Below are positions 6,626 through 9,879 of a DNA stretch of 9,879 nucleotides, piece by piece (within the stretch, counting starts at the first letter, position 1; each line of letters opens with the position of its first letter). Under the pieces are notes generated by a model. It was not told the DNA's origin and did not search any database. It worked only from the letters and a program-made list of their open reading frames with translations. The translations under genes were made by a program, and so were the position numbers. Origin of the DNA: Dehalococcoidia bacterium. Its GTDB lineage: Bacteria > Chloroflexota > Dehalococcoidia > SAR202 > UBA11138. Location of the stretch: NCBI GenBank assembly GCA_012270665.1, contig JAAXHY010000181.1, positions 1 through 9,879 of the forward strand. Reading direction: 5' to 3'.

Positions 6626-8011
6626 TTGGCTCCTCTCCTCCGACAGCCAACAGGGAGGATAGAGATAATAGACCCCAAGTCTCGTGTGTCCGCAATAGTT
6701 CACCGCTATACGGCGGCCCTCGCTTATCCTGATTATGTGACGCTCTGGACGGCCAGCCTCTCGTCGGGCGCGGCGGCATGGGCGCTGATAGTGGCGAGGG
6801 GTTGGCTGGTCTATGACCTTACCGGCGGCGAGTCGCTGTGGGTAGGGATAGTGACCTTCGCGGCGATGATTCCGCGAGTTCTGGTTCCGCCGTTCACGGG
6901 CTATCTCGCGGACAGGTTCAACAGGCGCAACATAATGGCCTCTATGTTCGCCGTCAACCTAGTCCACAATCTCGCGCTCTCGGTCTTCGTCATATTCGGT
7001 GTCATCGAGATATGGCACTTGGTGATTTTGTCGTTCGTGAACGGCTCGGCGCGGGCGGCGCAGATGCCGGCGGGTCAGGCGCTGATACCGAACCTGGTTC
7101 CGCGCAATCTGTTGCTTAACGGGATCGCGCTGAACCAGGCTACGATGAACGGATCGAGGCTGGTGGGGCCGCTCGCAATCGCGCCGCTACTTCTCTGGGT
7201 TGGAGTGCAAGGTGCGTTCATACTATGCTCCGCATTTTACGCTTTCAGCCTGATTCAGGCCCTCAGAATCAAGACCTACTCGACCGGAAACATAGACAGG
7301 CGCCAGAGTTTCTTGAATAACTTGCTGGAAGGATTGAAGTACGTCTATCGCCAACCCATCCTGCGCGCCGTGGTGATCATGGCGCTGTTCCATTGTGGAC
7401 TCACCATGTCGTTCGAGTCGCTGTTGCCCGTGCTCTCGGACACCCGGCTCAACGCGCAGGACGCCGGATTCAGCCTGCTGATGATGGCAGTGGGCGCGGG
7501 AGCGATGGTCTCGATAGTTCTGCTGGCCGGCGTCACCAGCGAGTCGCTCAAGGGCAAACTGTTCCTCAACCTCGGCGTTCTCAGTGGACTCGCCCCGGCT
7601 GTGCTCGCCATGTCCGTGAATATGCCCACGGCGCTGATAGCGGCGGGGATCATGGGCGCGACGCAGGCGGGCTTCATGACGCTCACCCACACCATGATAC
7701 AGTCCGTGACCGACGACGGCGTTCGGGGCAGGGTCGGCGCGGTGTACTCGGTGCATATTGGCGGAATGATGGCCTCGGCCAACCTCGTCAACGGCTGGTT
7801 CGCGGACGTCATCAGCGCGGCGATGGCCTCGATGAACCTGTTCAGGGGAACGGCGTTCGGAGATATGCTGAGCAGCAGCGGCGGCGCGTCTCTGCTGCTG
7901 ATGGCCGGGGGAATCGGATTCATAGTGGTGATGATGGCAAGTTGGCAGGGCGCGATCATCAGGCGCATCTACCGGGGAGAGATGTTCTACTCACACGCCG
8001 CGGCGGACTAG
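6626..8011 (+). CDS. MFS transporter, DHA3 / EntS-like exporter
   Basis: A protein of up to 461 residues with about 12 hydrophobic segments and the major facilitator signature GYLADRFNRRN (92-102) between helices 2 and 3. QAGFMTLTHTMIQSVTDDGVRGRV-type sequence late in the protein (residues 348-371) is typical of MFS_3/EntS-like efflux carriers, which export small molecules by proton antiport across the inner membrane. The substrate is unknown and no siderophore or antibiotic gene is nearby. The start is unclear. TTG 6626 is the furthest upstream, with only GAGGG 12 bases before it. A stronger GGGAGG (6653-6658) lies inside the ORF, but the codons at the right distance are ATA (6665, 6668). 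The next in-frame GTG is at 6686. The predicted first membrane helix begins near residue 38, so all options keep the whole transporter. Confidence 0.9.
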   Translation: MAPLLRQPTGRIEIIDPKSRVSAIVHRYTAALAYPDYVTLWTASLSSGAAAWALIVARGWLVYDLTGGESLWVGIVTFAAMIPRVLVPPFTGYLADRFNRRNIMASMFAVNLVHNLALSVFVIFGVIEIWHLVILSFVNGSARAAQMPAGQALIPNLVPRNLLLNGIALNQATMNGSRLVGPLAIAPLLLWVGVQGAFILCSAFYAFSLIQALRIKTYSTGNIDRRQSFLNNLLEGLKYVYRQPILRAVVIMALFHCGLTMSFESLLPVLSDTRLNAQDAGFSLLMMAVGAGAMVSIVLLAGVTSESLKGKLFLNLGVLSGLAPAVLAMSVNMPTALIAAGIMGATQAGFMTLTHTMIQSVTDDGVRGRVGAVYSVHIGGMMASANLVNGWFADVISAAMASMNLFRGTAFGDMLSSSGGASLLLMAGGIGFIVVMMASWQGAIIRRIYRGEMFYSHAAAD

Positions 8012-8075
8012 CCCGCGCGACTCTCGTTTCGTGTAGAATTCGGAGAGTGATTCTCCGCGCGGACCGCTTTGCACG

Positions 8076-8918
8076 TTGCTCAATAACACCTTCATACATA
8101 TTCCCGGAATAGGCTCGGTGACCGAGCGCGAGCTATGGGACTCCGGCGTTCATACTTGGCGCGATTTTCTGGACGCCCGCAGTCTGCCCGGCAGGGCGCG
8201 ATCCGCGCGCGCTGTCGCGCGCCCTATTCTGGAAAGGTGCGCGGAACGTCTCGCAGACATGGACGTCCGCTACTTCGCCGAGAACATACCACGCAGGGAG
8301 TCATGGCGGATGTACGCCGACTTCCGCCCCACGGCTGCCTTCCTGGATATCGAGACGACCGGGTTGTCGCCGCAGTCCTCCATGATCACGCTGGTCGGGA
8401 TTCTGGATTCGGACGGCTATCACCCGTTCGTCTATCACCAAAACCTGTCCGACCTGCGCGAGGCTCTGGAGAAGTACGACCTCATCGTCACCTACAACGG
8501 CGCGTCCTTCGACCTGCCCTTCATCGAGTGTCACTTCGGCTCGGTGTTCAGGCACAAGGCGCACATTGACCTCCGCTTCGTCCTGGGACGGCTCGGTCTC
8601 AAAGGTGGTCTGAAGTCCATCGAGAGCCGGGTGGGAGTCGGTCGCCCGTCCGAGCTCTCCGCGCTGAATGGCTACGACGCGGTGAGGATGTGGCGTATGT
8701 GGACGCGCGGCAATCAGGGCGCGCTCGATACGCTCATTCGCTACAACGCCGAGGACGTGCACTCGCTCCCCAAGCTCGCCGAGATAGCCTACCGGCGGAT
8801 CGCGAATGGCATCGGCGCGCCGAATGGGGGTCTCGATTCCTGGACTTACCCTGATACGGACTTGCCATACGACCCGGACGTTATACACGCGCTCAGCGCG
8901 ACGGGGTTCCCGCGATGA
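8076..8918 (+). CDS. YprB-like DEDDy 3'-5' exonuclease (ribonuclease H-like)
   Basis: A 280-residue protein. It starts with a short helix-hairpin-helix-like segment (HIPGIGSVTERELWDSG, 8-24), which in the family probably contacts nucleic acid. The DEDDy exonuclease domain follows (about 86-240). FLDIETTG (89-96) gives Asp91 and Glu93, YNGASFDLPF (140-149) gives Asp146, HIDLRF (163-168) is an extra acidic site, and RYNAEDVHSL (222-231) gives Tyr223 and Asp227. Together they form the two-metal active site that removes nucleotides from 3' ends. The natural substrate (DNA or RNA) is not known for most members. TTG 8076 is the first in-frame start after a TAG at 8034 and fits the usual N-terminus of the family, although no good ribosome site precedes it. 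A TAGAAT box (8034-8039) upstream has no clear -35. Its stop overlaps the next gene's ATG (ATGA, 8915-8918), so the two are probably translated together. Confidence 0.9.
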   Translation: MLNNTFIHIPGIGSVTERELWDSGVHTWRDFLDARSLPGRARSARAVARPILERCAERLADMDVRYFAENIPRRESWRMYADFRPTAAFLDIETTGLSPQSSMITLVGILDSDGYHPFVYHQNLSDLREALEKYDLIVTYNGASFDLPFIECHFGSVFRHKAHIDLRFVLGRLGLKGGLKSIESRVGVGRPSELSALNGYDAVRMWRMWTRGNQGALDTLIRYNAEDVHSLPKLAEIAYRRIANGIGAPNGGLDSWTYPDTDLPYDPDVIHALSATGFPR

Positions 8919-9879
8919 AGGTTGCGTATGTAGGCCACGACCGGGTTCTTCGCGTCCACGACACGCTGAGTCCAGAGAACGAAGACTTGGCGCTGAGCGT
9001 GCCGGGCCTGCGCTGCAACTGGCCGGTGTGGTCGCCGGACGGCGAAAGGGTGGCGTTTTCGGGATATTCCGATGATGAGACACTGGGGGTTTACGTTACG
9101 GGGTATGAGAATCCCGGGCCCGGACTCATATATTCGAATGAGGTCGGCACGGGTGAAATCGCGAGGGCGACCCCTCACTACTGCTCGTGGTCTCCGGACG
9201 GTTCCAAACTGGCGTTCGTGGCGCAGACTGGCGGCGGACTGTCGCTGTTCGTCTGGGACGGGGACAGCCGGAATGACCCGCGAGTGGCGCAGGATGGAGG
9301 TCCGATGTACTTCGCCTGGTCGCCGGACTCGTCCGAGATATACACGCACTCGTTCTTGCAGCACTACCTAATAGACGTTTCGGAAGAGGCCCCGCCGCAG
9401 CAGTTTCCGGGACGTGGTACCCAGTACATGGCGCCATCCTGGGGGCGCGAGGGGGACGGTATCGCCTTCTTCCTGGACGGGGAGCACGGGAAGCAGCGGC
9501 TGGTGGTGATAAATCTGAGAGACAGTTCGGCGAGGATGCTGACCGAGTTCTACGGAATAGCGGCAGTGGCCTGGCGTCCGGGATACGCCCAACTGGGCAT
9601 GGTGAAGGAGACGATTCGCGACACAGGCTTCTACTCCGGGCTGTGGCTGGTGGACTATGAGACGCGGGAGGAAGTTCAACTCTCTGACGATCCCGCGCTC
9701 GCGTTCTACTGGTCGCCGGACGGTTCGAAGGCGGCGTATGTAACTCAGTCGGACGGCGCGGAGGGGTCGCTGCGCTTTGGCGTTGTAGAAGTGGATAGCG
9801 GGGACTGTGTATATCTCCCAGACTTTACTCCCAGCCAGGAGCAGCTCATCCACTTCATGTTCTTCGACCAGTACGCGCA
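8915..9879 (+). CDS. TolB/PD40-type beta-propeller protein, cut by the window end
   Basis: An open frame from ATG 8915 to the right edge (321 codons, no stop), beginning MKVAYVGHDRVLRVHDTLS. It contains repeated WSPDG units typical of PD40/TolB-like propellers: VWSPDGERVAFSG (38-50), SWSPDGSKLAFVA (91-103), AWSPDSSEIYTHS (134-146), SWGREGDGIAFFL (175-187) and YWSPDGSKAAYVT (265-277), with a weaker WRPGYAQLGMV (220-230). That gives at least six blades. There is no signal peptide or lipobox, so unlike true TolB it should stay in the cytoplasm. Its ATG overlaps the stop of the exonuclease gene, which suggests linked expression and perhaps a shared complex in which the propeller is a scaffold. 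No enzyme domain is visible; a C-terminal domain such as a peptidase could lie beyond the window. Confidence 0.85.
   Translation, partial: MKVAYVGHDRVLRVHDTLSPENEDLALSVPGLRCNWPVWSPDGERVAFSGYSDDETLGVYVTGYENPGPGLIYSNEVGTGEIARATPHYCSWSPDGSKLAFVAQTGGGLSLFVWDGDSRNDPRVAQDGGPMYFAWSPDSSEIYTHSFLQHYLIDVSEEAPPQQFPGRGTQYMAPSWGREGDGIAFFLDGEHGKQRLVVINLRDSSARMLTEFYGIAAVAWRPGYAQLGMVKETIRDTGFYSGLWLVDYETREEVQLSDDPALAFYWSPDGSKAAYVTQSDGAEGSLRFGVVEVDSGDCVYLPDFTPSQEQLIHFMFFDQYA

Noticed and set aside
8041..8057. 6-bp inverted repeat CGGAGA / TCTCCG before the exonuclease gene
   Set aside because: Short stem without a T tract; may be a leader hairpin but could be chance.
7223..8112. Frames of 177, 207 and 239 residues overlapping the MFS gene
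   Set aside because: They are rich in Arg, His, Gly and Pro or are antisense to membrane helices, as expected for shadows of a GC-rich transporter gene.
8301..9083. 260-residue minus-strand frame opposite the exonuclease
   Set aside because: The opposite strand encodes all DEDDy active-site motifs; the minus-strand product has no domain.
9072..9853. Frames of 99, 103 and 161 residues at the right edge
   Set aside because: The frame starting at 8915 carries repeated WSPDG blades across the whole stretch, so these other frames are shadows.

Overview
The window (9,879 bp, GC-moderate to GC-rich by eye) reads as chromosomal DNA of an uncultured environmental bacterium. The gene mix (a TPP enzyme of the acetolactate-synthase superfamily, NHL-repeat and WSPDG-repeat propellers, a cytosolic-looking sulfite-oxidase family protein, a DHA3-type MFS exporter, a one-domain nucleotidyltransferase) and the GGAG ribosome sites with several TTG starts recall Chloroflexota of the SAR202/Dehalococcoidia type. 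That assignment comes from gene style only and is tentative. No tRNA, rRNA, CRISPR array, insertion sequence or phage gene was seen.

Left half, minus strand (read right to left): an NHL-repeat lyase-like propeller (3906-4793) with a good sigma70-type promoter at 4871-4899; rmuC (2399-3694); a TPP-dependent enzyme (715-2361, TTG start) 37 bases after rmuC and probably co-transcribed with it; a perfect 12-bp hairpin (650-677), the likely terminator; then a membrane-anchored DUF3352-like gene (50-630) that looks truncated and frameshifted.

Right half, plus strand: a small MNT-type nucleotidyltransferase (4970-5332), a sulfite-oxidase family molybdoenzyme (5428-6537), an MFS exporter (6626-8011), a YprB-like DEDDy exonuclease (8076-8918), and a TolB/PD40-type beta-propeller that overlaps the exonuclease by ATGA (8915) and runs off the right edge. 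The 4794-4969 gap is the divergent promoter region between the two halves.

Most genes look like independent housekeeping or accessory functions. Two links are worth noting: rmuC with the TPP enzyme (close spacing only), and the exonuclease with the propeller (stop/start overlap, so probable translational coupling). No obvious new defence or mobile system is visible. The most unusual points are the exonuclease-propeller pair, the ambiguous start of the nucleotidyltransferase (a TATAAT box and a 22-codon ORF lie inside its 5' end), and the decaying gene at the left edge.
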